Below, piece after piece: positions 18,916 through 25,607 of a stretch of DNA of 64,000 bases. How positions within the stretch are numbered: position 1 is the stretch's first letter; each line of letters begins with the position of its first letter. The stretch is from Verrucomicrobiales bacterium (lineage in GTDB: Bacteria > Verrucomicrobiota > Verrucomicrobiia > Verrucomicrobiales > DEV007): assembly GCA_016795385.1 (NCBI GenBank), contig JAEUHI010000021.1, positions 29,874 to 93,873 of the forward strand, given 5' to 3'. The position numbers and the translations under genes are program-made. The notes under the pieces are model-generated. The model saw nothing but the letters and a program-made list of their open reading frames with translations, made no database searches and was not told where the DNA came from.

Positions 18916-19392
18916 ATGATCGATCTTTCCCGATTCGATAACTCTGCCTTCGACCGCGGCGCTCCGCGGTGGAAGGAAGGGCTCTGGTGGTTGGTGCGGT
19001 CCCTGCTCTTCGCTCCGTGGTTCCCGGTGCCGTCTCTGCTGAAGGTCGCGGCACTGCGGGCCTTCGGCGCGAGGGTGGGGGAGGGGGTGGTGATCCGTTC
19101 GCGGGTGAACATCACCTTTCCCTGGCGCCTCGAGATCGGCGACCATGTCTGGATCGGCGACGAAGTGATGATCCTCAGCCTCGACCGCGTCGTCATCGGT
19201 TCGCACGTGTGCCTTTCACAGCGGGCCTTCCTCTGCACGGGGTCGCACGATTTTTCCAAGACCTCGTTCGATCTCATCACCCGACCGATCACGATCGGGG
19301 ACCATTGCTGGATCGCGGCGCAGGCTTTCATCGCACCGGGGGTCGATCTCGCCCCCGGCACCCGCTGCCGCGCCGGCGAGGTCGTGAAATGA
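18916..19392 (+). CDS. WcaF-like left-handed beta-helix acetyltransferase, short C-terminus
   Basis: This 158-residue protein matches the colanic-acid WcaF type. 'ALRAFGARVGEGVVIRSRVNI' and 'LEIGDHVWIGDEVMIL' are hexapeptide-repeat text at about residues 45-85, and 'GSHDFSKTSF' carries the catalytic-type His near residue 113. It would O-acetylate a sugar of the envelope polymer. The frame ends at 'CRAGEVVK', where related proteins usually continue for about 20 more residues (VPPG...AGNPA). A +1 frame after the stop reads MNVPGSAMSPSA, so a recent frameshift or true shortening is possible. Confidence 0.75.
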   Translation: MIDLSRFDNSAFDRGAPRWKEGLWWLVRSLLFAPWFPVPSLLKVAALRAFGARVGEGVVIRSRVNITFPWRLEIGDHVWIGDEVMILSLDRVVIGSHVCLSQRAFLCTGSHDFSKTSFDLITRPITIGDHCWIAAQAFIAPGVDLAPGTRCRAGEVVK

Positions 19393-19423
19393 ACGTGCCA
19401 GGATCGGCGATGTCTCCCTCCGC

Positions 19424-20206
19424 ATGAAGTTCCGCCCCGGTCATACGAAACGCTTTTGGTGGATCGCCGCAGGACTTGTCGTCGCCGCGGAAATCTTCGT
19501 GTTTCTCCGGACCATTCCCGAAAAACTCCATTGGGCGAACGAGCCCGTCCTGCGTCTCGATCTGCCCGAAGCGGAAAACGGCGAGGATCCTTATGCGTTT
19601 GTCGAACAGCCCGCCCGCGTCAAGGAAGTCGAAGGAATGCTCGCCTTCGCGGAAGGACGTTGCGGGGTCTTCGTGCCCAAGGCCCACGGTGCCAATCCGA
19701 AACGGGCGCTCGATTTCTTCTACTTCGAATACGATCCGGGCAACCCGCGATTCATTCACGACGTCTTCGGTCATGCTCCGGAGATCTGCATGAGGGCGAC
19801 CGGGGCGATCCTGAAGCAGGAGCATCCTTCCCGGAGCATCACGATCGCGGGACGCTCGATGAAGGTGCTCGTGCTCGAGTTCATTTCGCCCGTCTCGTCG
19901 CAACCCTTGTGGGTTTTCCGCTTCACCTGGTTGCCGGAAGGGCTCTCCTACGACCCCTACAACCCCGCCTATCAGCAACGGCGCGAGAAATTCATCATCG
20001 GCCTCCTCGGTCAACCCAAGCCGCCCGCGCGCGTTCTTCTCGCCGCGGGGATCGGCTACGAAACCCTCAATGAAGCCTGGGCCAGCTATGAAAGGCTCCT
20101 CGTGAGCCGGTTGAAGATGGTCGAGCCAGGGGCGCGGGGGTGGGAGAAGGACACGCTCAGTGCCAGAGGTGAAGTAGAAGGTAGGAGGCGGCCCACGGCG
20201 CGGTAA
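19424..20206 (+). CDS. EpsI-like (DUF3485) exosortase-associated protein
   Basis: This 260-residue protein has one N-terminal membrane helix (about residues 10-28) and a periplasmic domain. The stretch 'IHDVFGHAPEICMRATG' (about 109-125) resembles the 'H.PE.C.PG.GW' core of EpsI/DUF3485 proteins, which accompany exosortases in EPS loci. 'TIAGRSMKVLVLEF' and a late 'LLAAGIGYETLNEAWASYERLL' helix also fit. No exosortase gene is in the window; it may lie to the left. The last 15 or so codons run into a heptamer-repeat island (GTGCCAGAG, AAAAGGT units), so the native C-terminus has been replaced or extended by repeat sequence. Confidence 0.55.
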   Translation: MKFRPGHTKRFWWIAAGLVVAAEIFVFLRTIPEKLHWANEPVLRLDLPEAENGEDPYAFVEQPARVKEVEGMLAFAEGRCGVFVPKAHGANPKRALDFFYFEYDPGNPRFIHDVFGHAPEICMRATGAILKQEHPSRSITIAGRSMKVLVLEFISPVSSQPLWVFRFTWLPEGLSYDPYNPAYQQRREKFIIGLLGQPKPPARVLLAAGIGYETLNEAWASYERLLVSRLKMVEPGARGWEKDTLSARGEVEGRRRPTAR

Positions 20207-20219
20207 AAGGTAAAAGGTA
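20202..20219. repeat. Heptamer array (copy 3, inverted) overlapping a stop codon
   Basis: Tandem AAAAGGT units are in the opposite orientation to copies 1 and 2. They contain the TAA stop of the EpsI-like gene. The complement of the CTCTGGCAC tail lies at 20160-20170, inside the coding region. Confidence 0.85.
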
Positions 20220-20320
20220 GCGCGCGCTCAGTCGCGCGTACGGTTTCTCACCACGGGATTCGCGGTTATTCGCGTTCCATCCCTCTTTCATTCGCGTTGA
20301 AATTTCTTCTCTTCAAATCT

Positions 20321-20380
20321 GCGGCCATCCGCGGCCATCCGCGGCCATCTGCGGCCATCTGCGGCCATCTGCGGCCATCC
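20321..20380. repeat. Six tandem copies of a 10-bp unit
   Basis: GCGGCCATC(C/T) is repeated six times with only the last base varying, so the array has a period of one helical turn. It lies in the 347-bp gap between convergent genes. The rest of that gap holds scattered 'CGCAGAT' words and a hairpin at 20495-20528. I see no gene in it. Confidence 0.95.
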
Positions 20381-20494
20381 GCGTTGAGATTCCTTCATCC
20401 CAATCCCTCTACATCCGCGTCCAAGAATTCAACGCAGATGAGCGCCGATGGCCGCAGGTCAACGCAGATTAGGAAAGTTCCTGACCGCGAATTT

Positions 20495-20528
20495 CACGAA
20501 GGGCACGAACCCCTCCGTGCCCTTCGTG
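20495..20528. terminator. Hairpin between convergent genes
   Basis: A perfect 13-bp stem, CACGAAGGGCACG, pairs with CGTGCCCTTCGTG around an 8-nt loop. There is no long T run, so it may be a Rho-type or bidirectional structure or simply a dispersed repeat. It ends 25 bp from the stop of the minus-strand isomerase gene. Confidence 0.5.
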
Positions 20529-20553
20529 GTGAACCCTTTTCTTCCCGTGTCTC

Positions 20554-21471
20554 TCACCCTCCCAGTTTCTCCAGCAGGTACTCGCGCGATCGGAGAATCT
20601 CTTCCGTGGTGAGGCTGGGATGCGGCTCGAAGACGAGGGTGTGATGGCGGCGGACATGGCGCGCGATCATGTCGAAATCGACCGAGCCAGTGCCGGGCGG
20701 GCGGTGATCGCGGCCTTGCTCATCGACATCATGGAGATGGAATCCGACGAGACGATCGAGCCTCGAGGCGAGGTGGGTCTCGTGATCGAGAAAACCCTTG
20801 AGGTGTTTGATGCGGGCGTGCCCGGTGTCATGCCAGTAGCCGATCGGCGCATCCTCGGCGAAGTGGGCGAAGAAGGCATCGAACCCATCATCGAGCGGCA
20901 GTTCGAGAACGCCTTCGCGGTTTTCAACGCCGAGGACGAGGCCGTGATTCACCACGGAGGGGAGCAGCTCGTCGTAACCGGCGAGGACCCGCTTCATTGC
21001 GTTGCTTGCTCCAGCCCGGAGCCGCGCGAGGGCCTTCTCCCGGGCGGCGGGGAGGGCCGGTGGATCGGCCTCTAGGATGGCGGCCGGATCGCGGAAGAGA
21101 AACGAGGCGCTGCCCGAGTGCATCACCACATCGCGCGCGCCGACCCGGGTCGCGAAGTCGAGGGTGCGCTGGGAATGGAGGAGCCAGAGGGCGCGCTCGT
21201 TCTTTTTCCGTCCGGAGGGCTGGAAGAGATTCGGCGCGGCGTGGCGGACGGTGCCGGGGAGGGGACAAAAATTGTGCACCGACGAGATTGCGATGACACC
21301 CTCCTCCACCGCCCGGATGATGCCCGGAGCCAGTTCGAGGCGGACGCCGTGGCTGAGTTCCGCCCGTTCGAATCCGAGCGAACGGATTTCCGCGAGCATC
21401 GCGTAACCGTCCTCGTGCCGGTGGGAATTCCAGCAGGAGGAAAGGGAAAGTCGGCTGGCGAGATCGGGCAT
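20554..21471 (-). CDS. Sugar phosphate isomerase/epimerase-like TIM barrel protein
   Basis: This 305-residue protein of the xylose-isomerase-like (AP endonuclease 2) fold starts MPDLASRLSLSSCWNSHRHEDG. 'AISSVHNFCPLPG' carries an early His near residue 69. 'LGVENREGVLELPL', 'APIGYWHDTGHARIKHL' and 'LVGFHLHDVDEQGRDH' provide the usual Glu, Asp and His metal-binding residues, and 'LVFEPHPSLTTEEI' the final Glu. Family members isomerise or epimerise sugars or cyclitols, but the substrate cannot be told from the sequence. The ATG at 21471 was preferred over the longer open frame because the upstream residues look non-coding. Confidence 0.8.
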   Translation of the reverse strand: MPDLASRLSLSSCWNSHRHEDGYAMLAEIRSLGFERAELSHGVRLELAPGIIRAVEEGVIAISSVHNFCPLPGTVRHAAPNLFQPSGRKKNERALWLLHSQRTLDFATRVGARDVVMHSGSASFLFRDPAAILEADPPALPAAREKALARLRAGASNAMKRVLAGYDELLPSVVNHGLVLGVENREGVLELPLDDGFDAFFAHFAEDAPIGYWHDTGHARIKHLKGFLDHETHLASRLDRLVGFHLHDVDEQGRDHRPPGTGSVDFDMIARHVRRHHTLVFEPHPSLTTEEILRSREYLLEKLGG

Positions 21472-21577
21472 CGGGAGGGAAGAAAACGTTCGGCGAAGAG
21501 GCGGGATGCGCAAGCGTCGGTCGTTGATCGGGTGGGGGAAGGGAGGTGGAACTTGCAAAAATCTTGGCAATTTCGAC

Positions 21578-21607
21578 TTGCGTCCCGCCCGATCGCCCCC
21601 ATATTCC
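21578..21607 (+). promoter_or_regulatory. Possible promoter of tRNA-Glu
   Basis: TTGCGT at 21578-21583 and TATTCC at 21602-21607 are 18 bp apart. A GC-rich stretch follows, as in stringently controlled tRNA promoters. The spacing to the tRNA 5' end is 34 bp. This is a weak match made by eye. Confidence 0.35.
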
Positions 21608-21641
21608 CGCCCTCCCCTAGCGTTTCGCTTGAGAACCAAGT

Positions 21642-21716
21642 GACCCGTTCGTCTAAGGGTTAGGACACCGCCCTTTCACGGCGGTAATACGGGTTCGAAT
21701 CCCGTACGGGTCGCCA
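21642..21716 (+). tRNA. tRNA-Glu (anticodon TTC), CCA encoded
   Basis: The acceptor stem GACCCGT (21642-21648) pairs with ACGGGTC (21706-21712). The anticodon stem CCGCC pairs with GGCGG around the loop CTTTCAC, which gives anticodon TTC at 21675-21677. The T arm has GGTTCGAATCC, and CCA is encoded at 21714-21716. The complete cloverleaf supports a working gene. A GC hairpin with a T run follows directly. Confidence 0.96.
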
Positions 21717-21750
21717 AAAACAACCGCCGGTCACGGCGGTTTTTTTGTTG
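21698..21750 (+). repeat. 53-bp direct repeat, copy 1 (tRNA-Glu 3' end plus terminator)
   Basis: This runs from the T-loop of tRNA-Glu to the end of the terminator and is identical to 21872-21924. The two copies are 174 bp apart, start to start. The 121 bp between them has no gene. Confidence 0.95.
21723..21748 (+). terminator. Rho-independent terminator of tRNA-Glu
   Basis: AACCGCCG pairs with CGGCGGTT around GTCA, and the hairpin runs into seven T residues. It begins a few bases after the encoded CCA. Confidence 0.9.
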
Positions 21751-21871
21751 CGACGCGTAGGGAGGCGAACCCATGGGGGGTGACTGCATCGCCGCAAGAG
21801 CGAATGCGAGAGCGGTGGGAATAAATGCGAGCGAAGCTCGCGACGACGCAGAGACGGAGCAAAGCGCAGTC

Positions 21872-21924
21872 AATCCCGTACGGGTCGCCAAAAACAACCG
21901 CCGGTCACGGCGGTTTTTTTGTTG
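21872..21924 (+). repeat. 53-bp direct repeat, copy 2
   Basis: This is an exact second copy of the tRNA-Glu 3' end and its terminator without the 5' two thirds of the tRNA. Such a partial copy is what an attachment site or a small tandem duplication leaves behind. Confidence 0.95.
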
Positions 21925-21951
21925 GCGGAGGGAACGAGTATTGGCCCCGGA

Positions 21952-21997
21952 GGGGCCAAAGAAGGTAGCCGGTGGTGGAGCGCAGCGGAACCACCGG
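21952..21997. repeat. REP-like inverted repeat, left copy
   Basis: The core CCGGTGGTGGAGCGCAGCGG (21969 onward) ends in AACCACCGG, so it is a dyad by itself. The whole 46 bp is an imperfect inverted copy of 22243-22288. The GC-rich dyads at 21938-21958 and 22022-22040 are part of the same patchwork. Confidence 0.85.
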
Positions 21998-22242
21998 ACC
22001 CCTACTCCGGAAAAGAGAACCCCGCCCCGGAGGGGCGGAAGAAGCGGGCCCGCTCACGAGACCCGTTCTTTTTCGAACTTCATCCCGCCGCGCATCACAA
22101 GCTACAGATCCTCCTCCTGAAAGGTTTGCGTCCGATGGTGACGGAGGCTCGCGCTTCGTGGTGAAAACCAGAGGGTGCGTCGAGGATACTCCGGAGGCTT
22201 CTCGCGCCCCTCGCGGGCGCAACCATTTCCTCGTGTGGTTGA

Positions 22243-22288
22243 CCGGTGGTTCCGCCGCGCTCCACCACCGGCTACCGTCTTTCGTCCC
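22243..22288. repeat. REP-like inverted repeat, right copy
   Basis: The complement of this stretch matches the left copy at 28 of 29 core positions plus the flank (GGTAGCCGG). It lies directly next to the transposase remnant, as REP sequences do next to RAYT genes. Confidence 0.85.
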
Positions 22289-22305
22289 GCTGGGACGATT
22301 CTGCT

Positions 22306-22491
22306 TCAAAATTTGCAGTAGATGGAACCAGGCATTCTTAACTCCCAAAGATTCATCGGGTTTCCGGCGTAGCCTGACAATTCTGTCCCGCATCCAACGG
22401 CTTCCTCCTGCTGCCAGTGGGGAAGCTTTTCCCCATGCCGCTCGATCGGTTCGTAAGGATTGAGGAAATCGCACATCTCCTCATCGTCCAT
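22306..22491 (-). pseudogene. Remnant of a REP-associated tyrosine transposase (RAYT type)
   Basis: The first half of this 61-residue frame reads 'NPYEPIERHGEKLPHWQQE', which resembles the N-terminus of IS200-like, REP-associated transposases (PHW.Q.G..YFVTFRLADS). The sequence then jumps to unrelated residues: 'YFVTFRL' and the catalytic HxH and Tyr motifs are missing. In another frame 'DRIVRLRRKPDESLGVKNAWF' follows, which may be a piece of the 3' end. The fragment, beside two inverted REP-like sequences, points to a decayed gene with a large internal deletion. Recognition is from memory of the motif. Confidence 0.55.
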
Positions 22492-22509
22492 GTGCGCGCT
22501 GCGGAACGC

Positions 22510-23058
22510 TCAAATCATCCCGAGCTTCATGCGCCCTTCTTCGGAGATCATGTCCTGGTTCCAGACGGGATCCCAGACGATGTCGACGCGGGCGTTGCTG
22601 ATGCCATCGAGCATGAGGATCTTCGACTGGGCGTCGGCGGCGATGGTGGGGCCCATGCCACAGCCGGGGGCGGTGAGGGTCATCTTCACCTCGACGTTCA
22701 CTTCGCCCTCATCCTTCTTCACCTGGCAGTCATAAACGAGCCCGAGGTCGACGATGTTGACGGGGATCTCGGGATCGTAGACGAGTTTGAGCTGCTCCCA
22801 GATCGCGCCTTCGATGTCGCCGGCGGCGAGGGCATCGTTGGCGGCGCTGCGTTTGTTCTTTTCGGCTTCGAGATCGATTCCGAGGGCGTCGGCATTCTCG
22901 GCCTTGATGCGGGCGAGTCCATGCGGGGTGGCCACGGTGTAGGTGCCCCCGAGGGCCTGGGTGATCATCACCTTGGTGCCGGAGGGGATGGAGATGACGT
23001 CGCCGCTGGGGATCTGGATGGCTTCGACTTCGCGGGAGAGAGTGATTTCTTCGTGCAT
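22510..23058 (-). CDS. sufT: Putative Fe-S cluster assembly protein SufT
   Basis: This 182-residue protein has a MIP18/DUF59 domain in its second half. 'EQLKLVYDPEIPVNIVDLGLVYDCQV' (about residues 87-112), 'TLTAPGCGMGPTIAADAQSKI' with its single Cys near 131, and 'VDIVWDPVWNQDMISEEGR' are hallmarks. The first 80 residues form the SufT-specific N-terminal part (IPSGTKVMITQALGGTYTV). SufT helps mature Fe-S proteins under high demand. It is transcribed after the NifU-like scaffold gene, with a 69-bp gap that contains a heptamer array just upstream of the start. Confidence 0.9.
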   Translation of the reverse strand: MHEEITLSREVEAIQIPSGDVISIPSGTKVMITQALGGTYTVATPHGLARIKAENADALGIDLEAEKNKRSAANDALAAGDIEGAIWEQLKLVYDPEIPVNIVDLGLVYDCQVKKDEGEVNVEVKMTLTAPGCGMGPTIAADAQSKILMLDGISNARVDIVWDPVWNQDMISEEGRMKLGMI

Positions 23059-23080
23059 GGGAAGGGAGCGCCGGGAGCGC

Positions 23081-23107
23081 GGTAAAGGGTAGGAAGGTAA
23101 AAGGTAT
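23081..23107. repeat. Heptamer array (TTTTACC family, copy 4)
   Basis: Degenerate AAAGGTA units lie 22 bp upstream of the sufT start and 20 bp from the NifU-like stop. The array is therefore in the leader between two cotranscribed genes. Confidence 0.8.
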
Positions 23108-23127
23108 AGGCGCTCGGACTGAAGGAT

Positions 23128-23619
23128 TCAATCGAGTTTCACGACCTTGAGCTTACCCGATTTCAGTGGCTGTGCTTGGAAAGAACCCAAGAGGGTCTCG
23201 CCACCGACGGAAGAGGGTTCGGTCGGGGCCGGAGTCGGGACCTCACCGGAGTCGGCTTTGAGGGCTTCGCGGAGGGCGCCTTCGACCATGTCGCCACAGT
23301 GGAGTTTCATCGGGGGCAACGGGCCGAGCGGCGCGGAGAGATCGGCGGATTTCAAGTCGCGTGCCTCGGCCACGGTCTTGCCCTTGAGCATCTCGGTGGC
23401 GAGGCTGGCGACGGCGATGGCGGTCTGGCAGCCGAAGCTCTGGAAGGAGGCGCGGTCGATGACCTTCTTGCCATCCTTTTCGGTGAACTTCAGCCACATC
23501 CGCACCATGTCGCCGCACTCGGGATTGCCGACGGTGCCGACGGCATCAGCATCAGTCATTTCCCCCATGTTCTGCGGGTTGGCGAGGGCGGCCTGGATGC
23601 GGTCTTCGGTGGTTTCCAT
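23128..23619 (-). CDS. NifU/IscU-type Fe-S scaffold protein
   Basis: This 163-residue protein has the three scaffold cysteines in 'GNPECGDMVRMWLKF' (about Cys35), 'FGCQTAIAVAS' (about Cys64) and 'MKLHCGDMVEGALREAL' (about Cys106). These bind the nascent cluster on the U-type scaffold. The C-terminal 50 residues are Pro/Thr/Ser-rich and not part of the fold. The ATG at 23619 was chosen because the longer frame upstream translates a simple-sequence array (YEYEYE, QEQEQE). Its neighbours sufT and the rhodanese gene make an Fe-S assembly group. Confidence 0.88.
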   Translation of the reverse strand: METTEDRIQAALANPQNMGEMTDADAVGTVGNPECGDMVRMWLKFTEKDGKKVIDRASFQSFGCQTAIAVASLATEMLKGKTVAEARDLKSADLSAPLGPLPPMKLHCGDMVEGALREALKADSGEVPTPAPTEPSSVGGETLLGSFQAQPLKSGKLKVVKLD

Positions 23620-23630
23620 GGTGTTTATTT

Positions 23631-23756
23631 CATACTCATACTCCTGCTCCTGCTCCTGCTCATACTCATACTCATACTCATACTCATACTCCAGGCTTGA
23701 GGCGTAGGGACGTTCGGTTTTGAGTAAGAGTATGAGTAGGAGGTAAGAGTAAGAGG
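23631..23756. repeat. Inverted hexamer arrays (TACTCA / TGAGTA), element 1
   Basis: The left arm (23631-23692) is a tandem of TACTCA with a block of TGCTCC. The right arm (23718-23756) has TGAGTAAGAG and GAGTAGGAGG words, nearly the inverted complement. The 25-bp centre is unique. The transcript could form a long imperfect hairpin between the rhodanese and NifU-like genes. A second element with the same right arm is at 54181-54276. Confidence 0.85.
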
Positions 23757-23767
23757 GCGCGGCAAAT

Positions 23768-24337
23768 TCAATCTTCGAACTCCAACTGGTATCTGGGTAA
23801 CGAAGAATCGGCCTCCTGCGCGTAGGCATCGATGCCACCGCGGAGGGCGCGGGCGTTTTTGAAGCCGTGGCCGACGAGGTAGGCGCAGGCATCGAGGGAG
23901 CGATCGCCGGTGTGATCGTAGAGGACGATGAGTCGGTCTTTCGGTTCGGTCGCGAAGATGGACTGGAGGAGATCGTTGCTGAAGAGTTCGGACCCGGGGA
24001 TGACGACGGCCTCATGCTCTTCGCGGGTGCGGAGGTCGAGGAGGCGGGGGCCGGGCGTCGTCGCAATGGCAGCGGCGAGGTCCGTCGGCCCGATGAGGAG
24101 GCGCTGGTCGTGCTCGTGGGCTTCGAGGATGTGGCCGATGACTTCATCGACGGGCAGTTCCTCGTTGCGGGCGCAGACTTCGGCGAGGGTTTCGGTGTCG
24201 TCGTAGGCACAGCTCTTGCAGCCACCGATGTGGTAGCGGGCGAAAAGGGCGCGTTTGGCCCCGGGGAAGCGGGCGAGGACGTCGCCCATGGGGGTGGAGC
24301 CGTCGAGGTCGGGAACGGTGGCGGTGGAGGTGGCCAT
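23768..24337 (-). CDS. Rhodanese-like protein with N-terminal cysteine-pair domain, active-site Cys replaced
   Basis: This 189-residue protein has a DUF1858/ScdA-N-like front part (about residues 13-75) with 'YHIGGCKSCAYDDTETLAEVC' (Cys40, Cys43, Cys55). A rhodanese domain follows at about 80-183 ('RLLDLRTREEHEAVVIPGS', 'GGIDAY'). The catalytic loop reads 'LYDHTGDRS' with Asp141 where rhodaneses have Cys, so sulfur transfer by the usual persulfide is not expected. It opens the Fe-S gene group and may be a regulatory or binding partner. The ATG at 24337 begins the conserved part; residues before it are unlikely. Confidence 0.78.
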   Translation of the reverse strand: MATSTATVPDLDGSTPMGDVLARFPGAKRALFARYHIGGCKSCAYDDTETLAEVCARNEELPVDEVIGHILEAHEHDQRLLIGPTDLAAAIATTPGPRLLDLRTREEHEAVVIPGSELFSNDLLQSIFATEPKDRLIVLYDHTGDRSLDACAYLVGHGFKNARALRGGIDAYAQEADSSLPRYQLEFED

Positions 24338-24416
24338 GACCGGCAATATGAACCCTCCCGCGGGCCTTGGCATTTGAAATTTGAACTTTGCGCGGGAGCG
24401 GGGACAGTTGGGCACG

Positions 24417-25295
24417 ATGAAACGCCATATCCCCGGTCCCTGGAGCAATCCGCAGGTCTATTTGCTGCCGAATCTGATGACGGCGGGCAACCTTGCCTGC
24501 GGATTCAGCGCGGTGATGGCGATTTTCGACGGAATGCGGAGTCCCGAGGGCGGCGCACGCGAGTTCCATATCGCGATCTTTCTGATCCTCGGGGCCTGTC
24601 TTTTCGACGCGCTCGATGGTCGCATCGCCCGGCTGAAGGGGCAGGATTCGATGTTCGGCCGGGAGTTCGACTCGCTCGCGGACATCATCTCCTTCGGGAT
24701 CGCCCCGGCCCTGCTGGTGATGGACATGGTCCTGAAATCCTTCGACGACCGCCTCGGTTGGACGATCGCGTTTGTGTATCTCCTCTGCGGCGCGATGCGG
24801 CTGGCGCGCTTCAACTGCCTCTCGCAAGCGGCGGCGGAGGGAAAGACCGAACCGAAATCCCGCGATTTCGTGGGCTTCCCGATTCCGGCGGCGGCGGGCC
24901 TGATCGCTTCGCTGACGCTCTTCATGCTCTGGCTGAACGAGGGCGACAAGAACGTGGGCAACTGGAAATACCTGCTCGTCGTGATCATGCCGCTGCTTTC
25001 CTTCATGATGTTGAGCGAGTTCAGCTACCCGAGCTTCAAGGCGATGAACCTGAAGACGAAGAAGTCGCTCGTGTGGCTCTTCGTGGCGATCCTCGTGCTG
25101 GTCTGCGCGGTCAATTTCGTGGAATTCGTGCCGCTCCTGATTTTCCTCTCCTACCTCGCCTACGGCCTCGTCCGGCCCTGGATTTCCCGGGAATGGCGCC
25201 GCGAGATCGAGGATGGGGTGGATGAAAACGGGGAAGATGCGGAGGTCGTGAACGACGAGGGTATGAAGGACGCGAACGAGGAGGCGGCGAAGTAA
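24417..25295 (+). CDS. pssA: CDP-diacylglycerol--serine O-phosphatidyltransferase
   Basis: This 292-residue membrane enzyme has the CDP-alcohol phosphotransferase motif D-G-x2-A-R-x8-G-x3-D-x3-D, seen as 'DGRIARLKGQDSMFGREFDSLAD' at about residues 65-87. 'LLPNLMTAGNLACGF' near residue 20 is typical of PssA type II. About six to eight membrane helices follow, and the acidic tail (residues 265-292) is low complexity. The reaction joins CDP-diacylglycerol and serine to give phosphatidylserine for phosphatidylethanolamine synthesis. It is divergent from the Fe-S group and followed by a heptamer array. Confidence 0.93.
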   Translation: MKRHIPGPWSNPQVYLLPNLMTAGNLACGFSAVMAIFDGMRSPEGGAREFHIAIFLILGACLFDALDGRIARLKGQDSMFGREFDSLADIISFGIAPALLVMDMVLKSFDDRLGWTIAFVYLLCGAMRLARFNCLSQAAAEGKTEPKSRDFVGFPIPAAAGLIASLTLFMLWLNEGDKNVGNWKYLLVVIMPLLSFMMLSEFSYPSFKAMNLKTKKSLVWLFVAILVLVCAVNFVEFVPLLIFLSYLAYGLVRPWISREWRREIEDGVDENGEDAEVVNDEGMKDANEEAAK

Positions 25296-25300
25296 AACGC

Positions 25301-25332
25301 AGTAAAAGGTAAAAGGTAAAAAGTAAAAGGTT
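25301..25332. repeat. Heptamer array (copy 5)
   Basis: Four AAAAGGT-type units begin 6 bp after the pssA stop. A GTGCTCAGTG word follows, similar to the flank of copy 3. With copy 6 (25511) it makes an inverted pair around a 10-bp repeat array. Confidence 0.85.
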
Positions 25333-25457
25333 GGCGTGCTCAGTGGGTCCTGGATTCTTGTGAGGTCGTAATTCGCGGCAATTTGGCTTCCCAAAAAATC
25401 GACGCCGATGGGAGGACGGAATTTCAACGCAGATTCACACAGATGCGCTTCGCTCTC

Positions 25458-25502
25458 GCAGTTCTCCGCAGATCTCCGCAGATCTCCGCAGATTGCCGCA
25501 GG
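25458..25502. repeat. Tandem 10-bp units (GCAGATCTCC)
   Basis: Four to five copies of GCAGATCTCC with small changes lie in the middle of the 312-bp gap between pssA and the SDR gene. The gap has no gene and is almost wholly made of repeat words. Confidence 0.85.
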
Positions 25503-25510
25503 CTCTCCCC

Positions 25511-25549
25511 ACCTTTTACCTTTTACCTTTTACTTCCTCTCTGGCACTG
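25511..25549. repeat. Heptamer array (copy 6) with CTCTGGCAC tail
   Basis: Three TTTTACC units are followed by TTTTACTTC and CTCTGGCACTGA. The order is the same as in copy 2. It lies about 60 bp before the SDR gene start. Confidence 0.85.
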
Positions 25550-25607
25550 AATGCGTACTCGGAACGCCGCCCGTTGACCGGACGCCAGTCTGCGCTATGG
25601 GTGGCGG

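Noticed and set aside
20321..20380. CRISPR-like array
   Set aside because: The unit is only 10 bp with no unique spacers, and no cas genes are present.
20297..20644. 115-residue plus-strand frame over the decamer array
   Set aside because: Its sequence is translated repeat units and it overlaps the end of the isomerase gene.
21905..22474. 189-residue minus-strand frame across the REP-like region
   Set aside because: It is made from repeat words and shares only a few residues with transposases. I kept only the short N-terminal remnant as a pseudogene.
23620..24225. Upstream extension of the NifU-like gene
   Set aside because: It would encode YEYEYE/QEQEQE from a hexamer array and overlap the rhodanese gene in another frame.
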